Shown: positions 18,504 to 27,564 of the stretch, in pieces
Layout: every line of letters starts with the position of its first letter
Position numbering within the stretch: position 1 is the first letter of the stretch
Source of the DNA: Luteimonas chenhongjianii
Lineage (GTDB): Bacteria > Pseudomonadota > Gammaproteobacteria > Xanthomonadales > Xanthomonadaceae
DNA: 64,000 nt
Assembly (NCBI RefSeq): GCF_002327105.1
Contig: NZ_CP023406.1
Coordinates: 1,736,001-1,800,000 of the forward strand
Reading direction: 5' to 3'
Position numbers and translations under genes: made by a program
Notes under the pieces: generated by a model
Told to the model about the DNA's origin: nothing
The model's database searches: none
Seen by the model: the letters and a program-made list of their open reading frames with translations, nothing else

Positions 18504-19799
18504 ATGAGCACTCTCCTGTGGCAGAAGCCCGGCGTCGCCGTCGACACCAAGATCCAAGCGTTCCTCGCCGGTGACGACGTCATCCTCGACCGCGAATTCT
18601 TCCTGCACGACATCGCCGCGAGCGCCGCGCATGCGCAGGGCCTGCAGCGCGTCGGCATCCTCTCGGCCGATGAACTCGCTGGCCTCGAGCGCGAACTGGC
18701 CATGCTGGCCGAGGATTTCCGCAGTGGCGCCTTCGTACTCGACGAGCGTTTCGAGGACGGGCATTCGGCCATCGAGGCGCGCCTGACCGAACGTCTCGGC
18801 GATGCCGGCCGGCGCATCCACACCGGCCGCAGCCGCAACGACCAGGTGCTGGTCGCCACGCGCCTGTGGCTGAAGGAAAAGCTGGAGCGGCTGGCGACAC
18901 TCTCGCGCGAGATCGCGAAGGTCGCGCTCGACCGCGCCGAGGCCGAGCGCGCGCTGCCGATCCCCGGCTACACCCACATCCAGCGCGCGGTGCTGTCCTC
19001 GGGCGGCATGTGGTGGTCGGGCTGGGCCGAGGCCTTCATCGACGATGCGGTACGCGCACGCGACACGCTGGCGCTGATCGACTGCAATCCGCTCGGCACC
19101 GCCGCGGGCTATGGCGTGAACCTCGCGCTCGACCGTGACCACACGACCGCCGCGCTCGGCTTCGCGCGCCTGCAGGTCTCGCCGGTGTATGCCCAGCTCT
19201 CGCGCGGCAAGTTCGAACTGGCCGCGCTCGAAGCGCTGGGCAGCGCGACACTGGACCTGCGTCGCCTGGCCTGGGACCTGTCGCTGTTCACCAGCGCCGA
19301 ATACGGTTTCGTCGCGCTGCCCGCGCAGTACACCACCGGCAGCTCGATCATGCCCAACAAGCGCAATCCCGACGTCGTCGAGCTGATGCGCGCTACGCAT
19401 GCCAGCGTCGCCGCGGCGCGCACCGAGATCGAGCAGCTGCTGTCGCTGCCGTCGGGATACCACCGCGACCTGCAGAGTTCCAAGGGCGCGATCTTCCACG
19501 GTTTCGGTCGCGGCCTGGCCGCGCTGGAACTGCTGCCGGCGCTGCTGGCGAACCTGGAATGGCGCGAGGATCGCCTGCGCGCCGCGGTCGATTCGGGCAT
19601 GTACGCCACCGATGTCGCCGTCGAGGCTGCGATTGCCGGCGTGCCGTTCCGCGAGGCCTACCAGGCCGCCGCGGCCAGCACCGATACGGCCGGGCAGGGC
19701 CGCACGCCGGAAGGCAGTCTCGCCGCGCGCACGTCACCCGGCGGCGCGGCCGACCTGCGTCTGGACACGTTGCGCGCGCGCTGGGCTGCGCTGGCATGA
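18504..19799 (+). CDS. argH: Argininosuccinate lyase
   Basis: Cleaves argininosuccinate to arginine and fumarate. The 431-residue member of the fumarase/aspartase superfamily shows [10 protein letters not shown], the YTHIQRA region with catalytic His, and the signature [12 protein letters not shown]. The C terminus is slightly short compared with the E. coli enzyme. ATG 18504 matches the family N terminus ([17 protein letters not shown]); the frame is open into argC. Its stop overlaps the next gene's start. Confidence 0.95.
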   Translation: MSTLLWQKPGVAVDTKIQAFLAGDDVILDREFFLHDIAASAAHAQGLQRVGILSADELAGLERELAMLAEDFRSGAFVLDERFEDGHSAIEARLTERLGDAGRRIHTGRSRNDQVLVATRLWLKEKLERLATLSREIAKVALDRAEAERALPIPGYTHIQRAVLSSGGMWWSGWAEAFIDDAVRARDTLALIDCNPLGTAAGYGVNLALDRDHTTAALGFARLQVSPVYAQLSRGKFELAALEALGSATLDLRRLAWDLSLFTSAEYGFVALPAQYTTGSSIMPNKRNPDVVELMRATHASVAAARTEIEQLLSLPSGYHRDLQSSKGAIFHGFGRGLAALELLPALLANLEWREDRLRAAVDSGMYATDVAVEAAIAGVPFREAYQAAAASTDTAGQGRTPEGSLAARTSPGGAADLRLDTLRARWAALA

Positions 19800-20062
19800 C
19801 CACGACGGTGCGCTATCTCGTCATGGCAATGCGCCGGCCCGGCTTCGATGCAGCGGTCATCGCACCGCACCGGGCCTTCCTCGAAGAGCTGCGGACCCGC
19901 GGCCTGCTGGACATGGCCGGCGGCTTCGCCGACGGAAGCGGCGGCGCCTATGTGCTGCGCAACATCGAATCGCTTGCGCAGGCCCAGGCGATCGTGGCCA
20001 CCGACCCACTGGTGCTGCAGGGCGCGAGCGATCTCACCGTCCGTGCATGGCACGTGCACTGA
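19796..20062 (+). CDS. YciI-like (YCII domain) small protein
   Basis: An 88-residue protein of the YCII fold: a beta-alpha-beta dimeric domain with [32 protein letters not shown] and the closing [19 protein letters not shown]. The His near residue 22 and Asp near residue 82 are positions conserved in the family. The ATG overlaps the argH stop (ATGA), so it is the last cistron of the arg operon. No specific role is known; a link to arginine is contextual only. Confidence 0.75.
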   Translation: MTTTVRYLVMAMRRPGFDAAVIAPHRAFLEELRTRGLLDMAGGFADGSGGAYVLRNIESLAQAQAIVATDPLVLQGASDLTVRAWHVH

Positions 20063-20149
20063 GCGAGCACTGTCCGAACGTGGCGGGTGCACGGCGGGTG
20101 CCGCGTCCCCTGCAGGTCCGTTCCAGCGCGCAGCGTTTCGCGCGCTCGA

Positions 20150-20590
20150 TCAGCTGTCCGTCTGTACCGACACCGCTCGTGCGTCGTCGTCCACGACCAC
20201 CCGCATGATCCGTCCGTCGCGCAGCTTTGCCGCCAGTTCCGGCGTGGCCCCCAGTGCCAGGCGTACGTCGTCGTCGATGATGCTGGCACGGCGCTGGCGG
20301 CGGTCGGTCTTCGAGAAGCGGGCGCGGTTGTATTCCGCCCAGCCGATCAGCAGGACGGCACAGACCACGGCGATCAGCGGTAGCGACAACAGCAGGAACG
20401 GTTCGACCTCGTTCTGGTTGAGGTAGAGCCGCATGTACGCGGTGCGCGCGCCGACGTACCACGCCACCACGGTGACGAGCGGCACCCAGAGCCATACATA
20501 GAGTGTCCACGCGGCGGCAGTGAGCGCGCCCGATGCAAAGCGTTTGCCGGGGCCGCGACTCGGGCTGTGGTCGATGATGGGCGGGGTCAT
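20150..20590 (-). CDS. pgaD: PgaD-like poly-N-acetylglucosamine synthase accessory subunit
   Basis: A 146-residue inner-membrane protein with two hydrophobic helices (TAAAWTLYVWLWVPLVTVVAWY and LLLSLPLIAVVCAVLLIGW) and a basic then acidic cytoplasmic tail. PgaD supports the PgaC glycosyltransferase and, in E. coli, senses c-di-GMP. Sequence conservation is low, so the call leans on membrane topology and position: its ATG overlaps the pgaC stop. It is the last gene of the pgaABCD operon. Confidence 0.8.
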   Translation of the reverse strand: MTPPIIDHSPSRGPGKRFASGALTAAAWTLYVWLWVPLVTVVAWYVGARTAYMRLYLNQNEVEPFLLLSLPLIAVVCAVLLIGWAEYNRARFSKTDRRQRRASIIDDDVRLALGATPELAAKLRDGRIMRVVVDDDARAVSVQTDS

Positions 20591-21846
20591 GCGGTGGCGC
20601 CTCGGTCGGGGCTGGTCCATACCGCGCGTTGGCGGCGTCGCAGCAGGGTGCGGGGAAGGGCGACGACAGCGGTCAGCATGCCAAGCATCCAGAACGCGAT
20701 CGGGTACCAGATGACCCAGTAGAAGTGCCGGGCCATCTTGTCCTCGTAGCGCCGCTCGATGATCAGGCTGGTCGCAAACTGCAGCATGCAGACGAAGGCG
20801 AGCACCACACCATGCCAGCGCGGCAGGATGGATTCGACGTGGATGGCGGGCGGCAGCTGGATGAATTGCCCGACCAGCCACAGCACGATGATCGTCAGCA
20901 TGACGTAGGCCCAGGTCAGGCTCAGCAGATACTCGAGCAGGATCCCCCACATGCGTCGCTTCTTCCACGCGAGTACGTCGCGGCCGTGGCTGAGCAGCAC
21001 TTCCACGCCGCCACAGGCCCAGCGCAGGCGCTGCGCCCACAGGCCGCGGATGGTTTCGGGCATCAGGATCCAGCACAGCGCATTGGGCTCGTAGCGGATA
21101 TCCCAGCCGGCCAGCTGCAGGCGCCAGGAGATGTCGATGTCCTCGGTGACCATGCGGTCGGACCAGAATCCGACGTCGTGCAGCGCTGTTCGCCGGAACG
21201 CGCAGATCACACCCGAAATCGTAAACAGCCGGCCGTAGGTCCGCTGCGCGCGCTTGATCAGGCCGACGATCGCGGAGAACTCTCCGATCTGCATGCGCCC
21301 CATCAGTGTGGTGCGGTTGCGGATACGGGGGTTGCCGGTGACCGCGCCTACGCGCGGGCCGTCGACGAGCTGTCCGACCATCCAGCGCACCGCGTGCGGA
21401 TCGAGCACGGCATCGGAATCGACGCAGACCAGATAGTCCGAGGTCGCCGCGAGCGTGCCCATACGCAGCGCATTGGCCTTGCCCTGGTTCTGCGACAGAT
21501 GGATCACGCGCAACCGCGGATGGTCGGCGACCAGTGCAGCGAGCAGTTCCGGCGTGCGGTCACTGCTGCCGTCGTCGATCGCGATGATTTCGAAGTCAGG
21601 GTAGATCTGCGCCGACAGCGCGGTGATCGTCTCGACGACATGGTCCTGCTCATTGAAGCAGGGGACCAGGATGGATGCGAACGGGGCAGACGCCAGTGCT
21701 GGCGGTGCGTCCGGCCGCGGCTTTTTCCGTTCGCGGCGCAGGTAGTAGTACACGCCGCCGACGATCCAGAAGCACGCCATGACCATGGGATAGAAGAAGG
21801 CGAAATTGAACAGCCAGCGGATCCACGGAAGCGATGTCCAATCCAT
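20587..21846 (-). CDS. pgaC: Poly-beta-1,6-N-acetylglucosamine synthase
   Basis: A processive GT2 glycosyltransferase in the inner membrane, polymerising UDP-GlcNAc into PNAG. The 419-residue protein has an N-terminal membrane helix (~10-33), then the catalytic domain with ILVPCFNEQDHVVETI, the DDGSSD and DSDAVLD (DxD) motifs, EDIDISW and the processivity motif QRLRW, followed by three C-terminal membrane segments. It starts two bases after the pgaB stop. Confidence 0.94.
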   Translation of the reverse strand: MDWTSLPWIRWLFNFAFFYPMVMACFWIVGGVYYYLRRERKKPRPDAPPALASAPFASILVPCFNEQDHVVETITALSAQIYPDFEIIAIDDGSSDRTPELLAALVADHPRLRVIHLSQNQGKANALRMGTLAATSDYLVCVDSDAVLDPHAVRWMVGQLVDGPRVGAVTGNPRIRNRTTLMGRMQIGEFSAIVGLIKRAQRTYGRLFTISGVICAFRRTALHDVGFWSDRMVTEDIDISWRLQLAGWDIRYEPNALCWILMPETIRGLWAQRLRWACGGVEVLLSHGRDVLAWKKRRMWGILLEYLLSLTWAYVMLTIIVLWLVGQFIQLPPAIHVESILPRWHGVVLAFVCMLQFATSLIIERRYEDKMARHFYWVIWYPIAFWMLGMLTAVVALPRTLLRRRQRAVWTSPDRGATA

Positions 21847-21848
21847 GT

Positions 21849-23741
21849 TCAGCGCTCCAGGTAGGGGAAGGCACGGGCGGACATCGCGTCGCGTGCATCC
21901 TCGAGCGGCGGTTGCCCGCCGATGAAGTCGTCGGGGTAGTAGCCCAGATGGCGGACACCCAGCGCCTGCAGCATCCGCGATTGCGCGCGCAGGGCCGCGC
22001 CGGGCAGGGGCGCAGGCCCGCGCCAGTCCACGGTCTGCAGCTCGAACAGCGTTCTCTCCGCCCCTCCGGGAACGCGTAGCACCGCGTCCGCGAGCGTGCG
22101 CAGCCAGGCGTCGGCCCCACCGGCGTTCTCCATCTGTGGCATCGCCATCAGCGCGGTGACGTCGTAGGCGGCGAGAAAGGGCTCGAGCCGCTGCGCGAAC
22201 CAGGCTTCCGACACGGGCTCCAGCACCGGCCGCGCAAACAGGTTGCGTGCGGTCATGAGCTTCGGCCGCCCGCGCTCGGCCGCGGTCCTGAGTCTCATCG
22301 TGAAATCGATCAGGGCCTGTGTGCGCGCGGCGGGAATGCCATCGCCGTAGGCGGGGATCTCATCGTCGCGCAGGTAGGCATCGTCATGGAACAGCAGACC
22401 GTCGAAATGGCTGCTGGTCGCGAGTTCGGCGTAGATATCCGAGACGATCTCCAGGGTCCGCGGATCACCGGGGTCCAGGCGCGGAATCTCGTTGTCGCCG
22501 GTCGCTGCGATCTGCAGCTCGCGCTGCAGATCCGTGTCGGCCAGTTTGAAGCCGAGCACCGGCATCCAGGCATAGACACGCACCTGGGCACGCGTGCGCA
22601 GCTGCCACGCGACGCGGTTGAACAGGTCGGCGCGCATCGGCATGTGCCGGCTCGGGAAGTACACAGCTTCGGCGGCGCCGTCGCCGTCGGGGTCGGCGAA
22701 CGCCTGCAGCCACACGTGGCTCGGGCCGATGTCGTGGATGCGCTGCACCAGCACATCGACGTTGCGCGCCAGCTGCGCCGGGTCTTCGTCGTAGACGTAG
22801 TCCAGGTCGATCTGGATCGCGCGCATGCCGTCGAGCGACAGGTCGCGGCGCAGTTCTCCGGCCAGATCGCGCACGTCGGGGTTGCCGTGGATCAGCAGGC
22901 GCGCAAGGCTGGCCAGGGACGCCTGGTCGGCACTGTCCTCGCCCTGCAGGCCCAGATCGGCTTGCTGCGCGCGGCCTTCGAGATCGAACGACAGCGACAT
23001 GCCCAGCGCGGTGGCGATGCCATTGGCGGGATCGTTGTAGGCCGCGTAAGGCCACACGATCACCCGTGGTGCCTGGCCGATGTTGCGTTCGATCAAGGCG
23101 CGGCTGGTCTGCAGGTCGGCTTCTATGCGCGCGCGCCAGGCGGCGTCGCTCTCGTAGACGTGGCGCTCGCTCCAGACGCGCGTGACCGCGGCCGGCGTCT
23201 GGTTGCCGAACGGATTGCCGGGCACGCCGCGATGCAGGTCGTGACTATGCGACCCGATCTCGACCAGCCCGCTGTCATGCATCTGGCGCAATTGCGCCCA
23301 GGTGAGGAAGTCCTCGGTCGTCAGATCGGACGGGCCGTAGGGCACCCGCTGGTCCGCCGGCAGTTCGACCCAGCTGGTCACTGGGGCCACCAGCGCGGGC
23401 CAGTTGTAGGCACGCAGCAACGGGAATGCATGCGTGTAGACGCTGCGCAAGCCATCGTCAAAAGTCAGCAGCACGGCCTTGTCCGGCAAGGTGCCGCGTC
23501 CGGCTCGCGCATCGATGACCGCCTGCACGCTGACCGCCTGGTAGCCGTGTGCCCGCAGCCAGTCCAGGTGCTGGGCGAAATTGGTCGTGGACACCGCATA
23601 GGGATCGGGATCGCCCTTGGGCGCCACGTCGTCGCGGATGTCGTGATAGCTCAGCACCAGCAGCGAGGCCCGGGTTGGTGACAGGGCCGACAGCAGCGCC
23701 AGCAATCCGGCAGCGAGCCAGCCGCGTGCGGACGGCATCAT
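21849..23741 (-). CDS. pgaB: Poly-beta-1,6-GlcNAc N-deacetylase
   Basis: A periplasmic two-domain protein of 630 residues. After a signal peptide comes a CE4 polysaccharide deacetylase domain (LSYHDIRDD, LLTFDDGLRSVYTHAFPLL, GSHSHDLHRG) and a C-terminal glycoside-hydrolase-like PNAG-binding domain (IQIDLDYVYDEDPAQLARN, LVQRIHDIGPSHVWLQAFADP, FHDDAYLRDDE). No lipobox is visible, unlike E. coli PgaB, which is a lipoprotein. It partially deacetylates PNAG for export through PgaA; the start overlaps the pgaA stop. Confidence 0.93.
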   Translation of the reverse strand: MMPSARGWLAAGLLALLSALSPTRASLLVLSYHDIRDDVAPKGDPDPYAVSTTNFAQHLDWLRAHGYQAVSVQAVIDARAGRGTLPDKAVLLTFDDGLRSVYTHAFPLLRAYNWPALVAPVTSWVELPADQRVPYGPSDLTTEDFLTWAQLRQMHDSGLVEIGSHSHDLHRGVPGNPFGNQTPAAVTRVWSERHVYESDAAWRARIEADLQTSRALIERNIGQAPRVIVWPYAAYNDPANGIATALGMSLSFDLEGRAQQADLGLQGEDSADQASLASLARLLIHGNPDVRDLAGELRRDLSLDGMRAIQIDLDYVYDEDPAQLARNVDVLVQRIHDIGPSHVWLQAFADPDGDGAAEAVYFPSRHMPMRADLFNRVAWQLRTRAQVRVYAWMPVLGFKLADTDLQRELQIAATGDNEIPRLDPGDPRTLEIVSDIYAELATSSHFDGLLFHDDAYLRDDEIPAYGDGIPAARTQALIDFTMRLRTAAERGRPKLMTARNLFARPVLEPVSEAWFAQRLEPFLAAYDVTALMAMPQMENAGGADAWLRTLADAVLRVPGGAERTLFELQTVDWRGPAPLPGAALRAQSRMLQALGVRHLGYYPDDFIGGQPPLEDARDAMSARAFPYLER

Positions 23742-25846
23742 CGGGCACCTCCCCAGCGCAGTTCGATATCGAAGGCGACGCGCTGCTCGCGCAGGCCGTC
23801 ATAGACCGGACGCGACCATGCCACGCCGTATTCCAGCTCGTGTCCGTCGCGCCGCCACAGGTGGCGATAGCCCAGCGACGGCACCCAGTGCGTACCCGCG
23901 TCACGCTGCCAGTACGGGCCGGCCAGCAGCTCGATACGCTGCTGGAACGCGGTCTCGTAGCGCCGCCAGGTGATGTGGTCCAGGCGCAGGCCGAGGTGCG
24001 CCGACGCGTCGCGTTCGGGATTGAAGTAGCCCACCGTGTCGCCGCGCGAGCTCCGGCTGGCATAGACCGACAGCAGGCTGTCGACCATCAGGTGAGGTCG
24101 CGTCATCAGGCGCTGCGCGGCACCGACGCCGAGCTGGTCGCGCGTGTTGCCGTCGTCGTAGCGCAGCCGTGACAGCCGGCCCTGCAGCGCGAAGGTGTCG
24201 CTGGGTACATAAGACGCGGTAAGCATCGCGCTGTCGGCATCAATGCCCAGACGCCGGGCCTGCAGCGAGGTGTCCTGAGCGTTGCGCGCGAGTTCCACGC
24301 CGGTGCGCCAGGCATCGTTGAAGCGCCAGTCTGCGCCGAGTGTCCACGTCGCGCCGCTCGATGCGCCACCGGCTGCGCCGACCGTCGCCCATGCACCGAG
24401 CCTGTCGTGGCGATACCAGGTGCCGACGCCGGCGGCGCGATGCCGGACGCGGCCATCGATGAAATCGGCCCAGTCCTCGTGTGCGAACACGCCGGCCCGC
24501 CAGTGGTCGTCGATCAGCGGCGAACGCACTTCGAGCGCCCAGCCGCCATCGCGACTGCCGAACGGCGAGATCCAGGGGTCGGCGCCATCGCGCTGGCGGC
24601 TGCGACCACGGCGCGCCGACAAGGTTGCCTGCACCCCGCGGTGGCGGTCGAGATCGCGTTCGACACGGTCCAGTCGCGGGTCCTCGGGATGCGCCTGCCG
24701 GAGCGTGGCAACTGCCGAGCGCGCCTCCCCGATGCGATCGAGCGCGGACAACGCAGAGACCTGGCCGGCGAGTGCGTCGCGGGCGCCCGGCGTCATCGTC
24801 AGTGCCATCCTGTAGCGTTCCAGCGCCGCGCTCGGTCGCAGCCGGCGCGACTGCACGGCGCCGTATGCGGCCTGCAGCCCCGGATTGGCCGGTCCGATGC
24901 CGGTGAGTGGCTGCAGCATGGCCTCGGCGCGCGCATGGTCGTTGGCATAGGAATGCGCCAGCGCGTGGTTGAGATCGGCGCTGTAGCGGTCCCAGTTCTG
25001 GTACCCCGCGGCAGCGCCGGCCTGGCGCGGCCAGGCGGCCTGCGATGCGGCGAGGGTCTCCATCAGCGGCAGGGCGCGGTCGAAGCGCTCGGTCTCGATG
25101 AAGGCGTAACCGAGCAGGATGCGGACGTTGACGTCGTGCGGCTTGTGCGCGACCGCGGCCTCGAGCACGGGGATCGCGTCGGCCGGGCGGCGCAGCGCGA
25201 GCAGCGAATCGCCAACGGTGCCGAGGATGTACGCAGGAACCTCGATACCGTCATCGAGCAGTGCCTGGTAGCCGGCCACGACCGCCTCGTGCCGCTGCAG
25301 GTGGTTCAACGCCGACAGCGCATCCACACGCAGGCGCGTGGCTTCCCAGGTCGTGGCGCGCGGAGACTCGCGCTGCATGCGCTCGAGGGCGGCCAGCGCT
25401 GCCTGGCTTTCCGCCAGTCGCGCGGCCGGGGTTTCGGGCTCCACGCGCCCCCAGCCGATGGCGCGGGCGAGCGCATCGCCCTGGATGCGTTCCCGCTCGA
25501 AATCGGCAAACAGTTGCGGACGCTGCGCCATCGCCTCGGCCGCGAGCGCCGACGCGCCCAATGCGTCCAGGGCGAGGACCCGCTGACGGAAGGCGTCGTT
25601 GTCGCCGGGGTCTGCAGCCAGCCGTCCCTGCGCTGCATGCAGCGCGGTCGTGGGGCTGCGGGCGGCATTGTCCGGATCGGCCGCGGCAGGTGCCTCGGCC
25701 GCCAGAACGGGCGGAATCGACGACCACAGGGTGGCGGCAAGGACATGCGGAAGATACGCATGGCGCAACAGGGCGAAGGGCACGAAGGGGGCATCCGGAA
25801 GAGGGCGACGTCGAATCGCACTCCTCTGCGCTCCGACCGCACGCAT
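23738..25846 (-). CDS. pgaA: Poly-beta-1,6-GlcNAc export porin
   Basis: A 702-residue outer-membrane exporter: signal peptide (ending near PPVLAAEA, ~residue 52), a TPR superhelix (~60-400; e.g. HEAVVAGYQALLDDG, AIPVLEAAVAHKPHDVNVRILLGYAF), then a beta-barrel domain ending AFDIELRWGGAR. It is shorter than E. coli PgaA (807). I place the start at ATG 25846: an upstream in-frame ATG at 25921 would put an AT-rich, promoter-like tract inside the coding region. It heads the pgaABCD operon. Confidence 0.88.
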   Translation of the reverse strand: MRAVGAQRSAIRRRPLPDAPFVPFALLRHAYLPHVLAATLWSSIPPVLAAEAPAAADPDNAARSPTTALHAAQGRLAADPGDNDAFRQRVLALDALGASALAAEAMAQRPQLFADFERERIQGDALARAIGWGRVEPETPAARLAESQAALAALERMQRESPRATTWEATRLRVDALSALNHLQRHEAVVAGYQALLDDGIEVPAYILGTVGDSLLALRRPADAIPVLEAAVAHKPHDVNVRILLGYAFIETERFDRALPLMETLAASQAAWPRQAGAAAGYQNWDRYSADLNHALAHSYANDHARAEAMLQPLTGIGPANPGLQAAYGAVQSRRLRPSAALERYRMALTMTPGARDALAGQVSALSALDRIGEARSAVATLRQAHPEDPRLDRVERDLDRHRGVQATLSARRGRSRQRDGADPWISPFGSRDGGWALEVRSPLIDDHWRAGVFAHEDWADFIDGRVRHRAAGVGTWYRHDRLGAWATVGAAGGASSGATWTLGADWRFNDAWRTGVELARNAQDTSLQARRLGIDADSAMLTASYVPSDTFALQGRLSRLRYDDGNTRDQLGVGAAQRLMTRPHLMVDSLLSVYASRSSRGDTVGYFNPERDASAHLGLRLDHITWRRYETAFQQRIELLAGPYWQRDAGTHWVPSLGYRHLWRRDGHELEYGVAWSRPVYDGLREQRVAFDIELRWGGAR

Positions 25847-25884
25847 CCTGTTGTGACGTGCGTCAAGGATTCGTGTGTGGATCC

Positions 25885-25907
25885 TGTTAATTAACCAATT
25901 ATTCAGT
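25885..25907 (-). promoter_or_regulatory. AT-rich putative regulatory region of the pga operon
   Basis: The 132-base gap upstream of pgaA contains the only markedly AT-rich stretch in the neighbourhood, including a perfect 10-base palindrome GTTAATTAAC (25886-25895) and, on the minus strand, AATAAT at 25900-25905 as a possible -10. No matching -35 is clear. It is the likely control site of the biofilm operon. Confidence 0.4.
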
Positions 25908-25978
25908 TCTGCTCGCCGCACGGGGTACGACCTGCAAGGGCTTGGCCGGGGCGTGGCTGGTGCGACTATCCGCAGCGC

Positions 25979-27199
25979 TCAGCGCTCAGCGCGGTGCCAG
26001 CTGTCCTCGAGGACACGCGGCTGGCAGGCCAGCCAGCCACCGGTCAGCAACACGCCGACCACCAGGTACAGCATCGCGAACGGCCAGTGCCAGCCACCGG
26101 TGGCGGCATGCAGCACACCGAACAGCAGTGGCCCCGCGCAGCTGAGGGCATAGCCGACGCCCTGCATGAAGCCCGAGAGCGCCGCCGAACCGGCGGGCGA
26201 GCGGGTGCGCAGGTTGATCAGGGTCAGGCTGAGCGGGAAGGTGCAAGTGCCCAGACCGATCAGCATCACCCACACCACCGGGGCGGCGAGCGGGGCGAGC
26301 AGCAGCCCGGTGAACGCGACCACGTGACAGGCGGCGCACAGGGCCACCAGGACGAAGGGATTGCGCATCCGCACGGCGATCGAAGGCATGCCCAGCGCGC
26401 CGATCAGCCCGAAAGCGGCGAATACGGCCAGCATCGCACCGCCGAACGCCGGTGATGCGCCGGCCTGGCTCAGCAGCAGCGGCAGCCAGGTGAACATCGC
26501 ATAGGTGATCAGCGAGGTCGTGCCGAACATCAATGCCATGCCCCAGGCGATCGGCGAGCGGCTGGCCCGGCCGGGTGGCGTCGTGGTGGGCCCGGCCACC
26601 GGCGCGGGCGCCGCCAGCGCGTCCCGATGGTGCAGCAGCATCCACAGCCACGGCATGGCCGCGGCGACCGCCGTGACCGCCCAGGCGCCCATCGAAATGC
26701 GCCAGCCCAGCGCATCGGCGACCGGCACCGCCAGCAGCGCCGGCAGCATCGTGCCGAGCTGTAGCACGGTGATGTAGAGCGTGCTGACCGCGCCGACGCG
26801 GTCGGGGAACCAGCGCTTGACCAACGGAGGCAGCACCACGTTGCCGATGCCCATGCCGGCGAGCGCGATCACCGCCCCAAGAGCCAGCACGGCCACGTCC
26901 TGTGCCAGCGATCGCACCACCAGCCCCGCCGCGGCCAGCGACATCGCCAGCAGTGCCGTGCGTTCCAGTCCGATGCGGCGGGTGAGCGCCGGAGTGGCCA
27001 CGCCGAACACGGCGAAGGCCGCGGTCGGCAACATCCCGAGCAGGCCGGCCGTCGCCGCGCCGAAGCCGAACGCGAAGCCGAGCACGTCGAGCAGCGGCGT
27101 CAGTGACGTCACCGCGGTGCGCAGGTTGAACGCGGACAGTGCGATGCCGGCAAGCACGAGCGTAGGCAGCAGGCGCGGCGCGGTGGGGCGGAACGTCAT
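25979..27199 (-). CDS. MFS transporter, CynX/NimT family
   Basis: A 406-residue major facilitator with 12 predicted membrane segments. The first helix ends in [21 protein letters not shown], typical of the CynX/NimT (cyanate/2-nitroimidazole exporter-like) branch; the loop after helix 2 carries [15 protein letters not shown], the motif-A position. ATG 27199 is used as the start because the upstream in-frame extension runs through the tRNA terminator. Substrate unknown; no cynS or amino-acid operon is adjacent. Translated from the strand opposite to cydDC. Confidence 0.8.
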   Translation of the reverse strand: MTFRPTAPRLLPTLVLAGIALSAFNLRTAVTSLTPLLDVLGFAFGFGAATAGLLGMLPTAAFAVFGVATPALTRRIGLERTALLAMSLAAAGLVVRSLAQDVAVLALGAVIALAGMGIGNVVLPPLVKRWFPDRVGAVSTLYITVLQLGTMLPALLAVPVADALGWRISMGAWAVTAVAAAMPWLWMLLHHRDALAAPAPVAGPTTTPPGRASRSPIAWGMALMFGTTSLITYAMFTWLPLLLSQAGASPAFGGAMLAVFAAFGLIGALGMPSIAVRMRNPFVLVALCAACHVVAFTGLLLAPLAAPVVWVMLIGLGTCTFPLSLTLINLRTRSPAGSAALSGFMQGVGYALSCAGPLLFGVLHAATGGWHWPFAMLYLVVGVLLTGGWLACQPRVLEDSWHRAER

Positions 27200-27250
27200 C
27201 GCGGCACGACACCGTCGAAGGCCGCGAACCGGGCGCGGCCGGAAAACGAA

Positions 27251-27274
27251 AAAACCGGCACGAGGGCCGGTTTT
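27251..27274 (-). terminator. Intrinsic terminator of the tRNA-Pro transcript
   Basis: On the minus strand a 9-bp stem (27266-27274 with 27251-27259, 6-base loop) is followed by T's, 28 bases beyond the tRNA 3' end and upstream of the MFS gene. Confidence 0.85.
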
Positions 27275-27301
27275 CGATATCACCTGCCGCATTGCTGCGG
27301 T

Positions 27302-27378
<77 letters not shown>

Positions 27379-27392
27379 AAGGTGAGCCGCGC

Positions 27393-27422
27393 ATTCTACT
27401 GATGCCCCCCGGATGAGGGCAA
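27393..27422 (-). promoter_or_regulatory. Promoter of tRNA-Pro
   Basis: On the minus strand TTGCCC (27417-27422) and TAGAAT (27393-27398) are spaced by 18 bases, and the bases after the -10 are GCGCGGC, a GC-rich discriminator like that of stringently controlled stable-RNA promoters. The tRNA begins 15 bases after the -10. Confidence 0.75.
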
Positions 27423-27436
27423 GCACTTCCTGAAAG

Positions 27437-27467
27437 AAAAAATCAGCGCCGGATGTATGCCGGCGCT
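27437..27467 (-). terminator. Leftward intrinsic terminator upstream of the tRNA promoter
   Basis: On the minus strand an 8-bp stem (27460-27467 with 27445-27452, 7-base loop) is followed by GATTTTTTC. No leftward gene lies to its right before cydD, so it appears to insulate the tRNA promoter from antisense transcription or to end an unseen short transcript. Confidence 0.65.
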
Positions 27468-27492
27468 CTGGGCCACGTCCGGCGCGGCGGCC

Positions 27493-27501
27493 TGCGATAA
27501 T
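27493..27501 (+). promoter_or_regulatory. Candidate extended -10 promoter of cydDC
   Basis: TGCGATAAT reads as an extended -10 (TGn followed by GATAAT, 5 of 6) with no clear -35. Transcription from about 27508 would give a leader of about 57 bases, containing a 5-codon ORF (27551-27568) that overlaps the cydD start. Confidence 0.45.
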
Positions 27502-27564
27502 GACGCCCTGCGATGCCGGCCTGCGGTGTCCGCGTTTTTCGGATTCCGCGATGACTTCTCCAGC

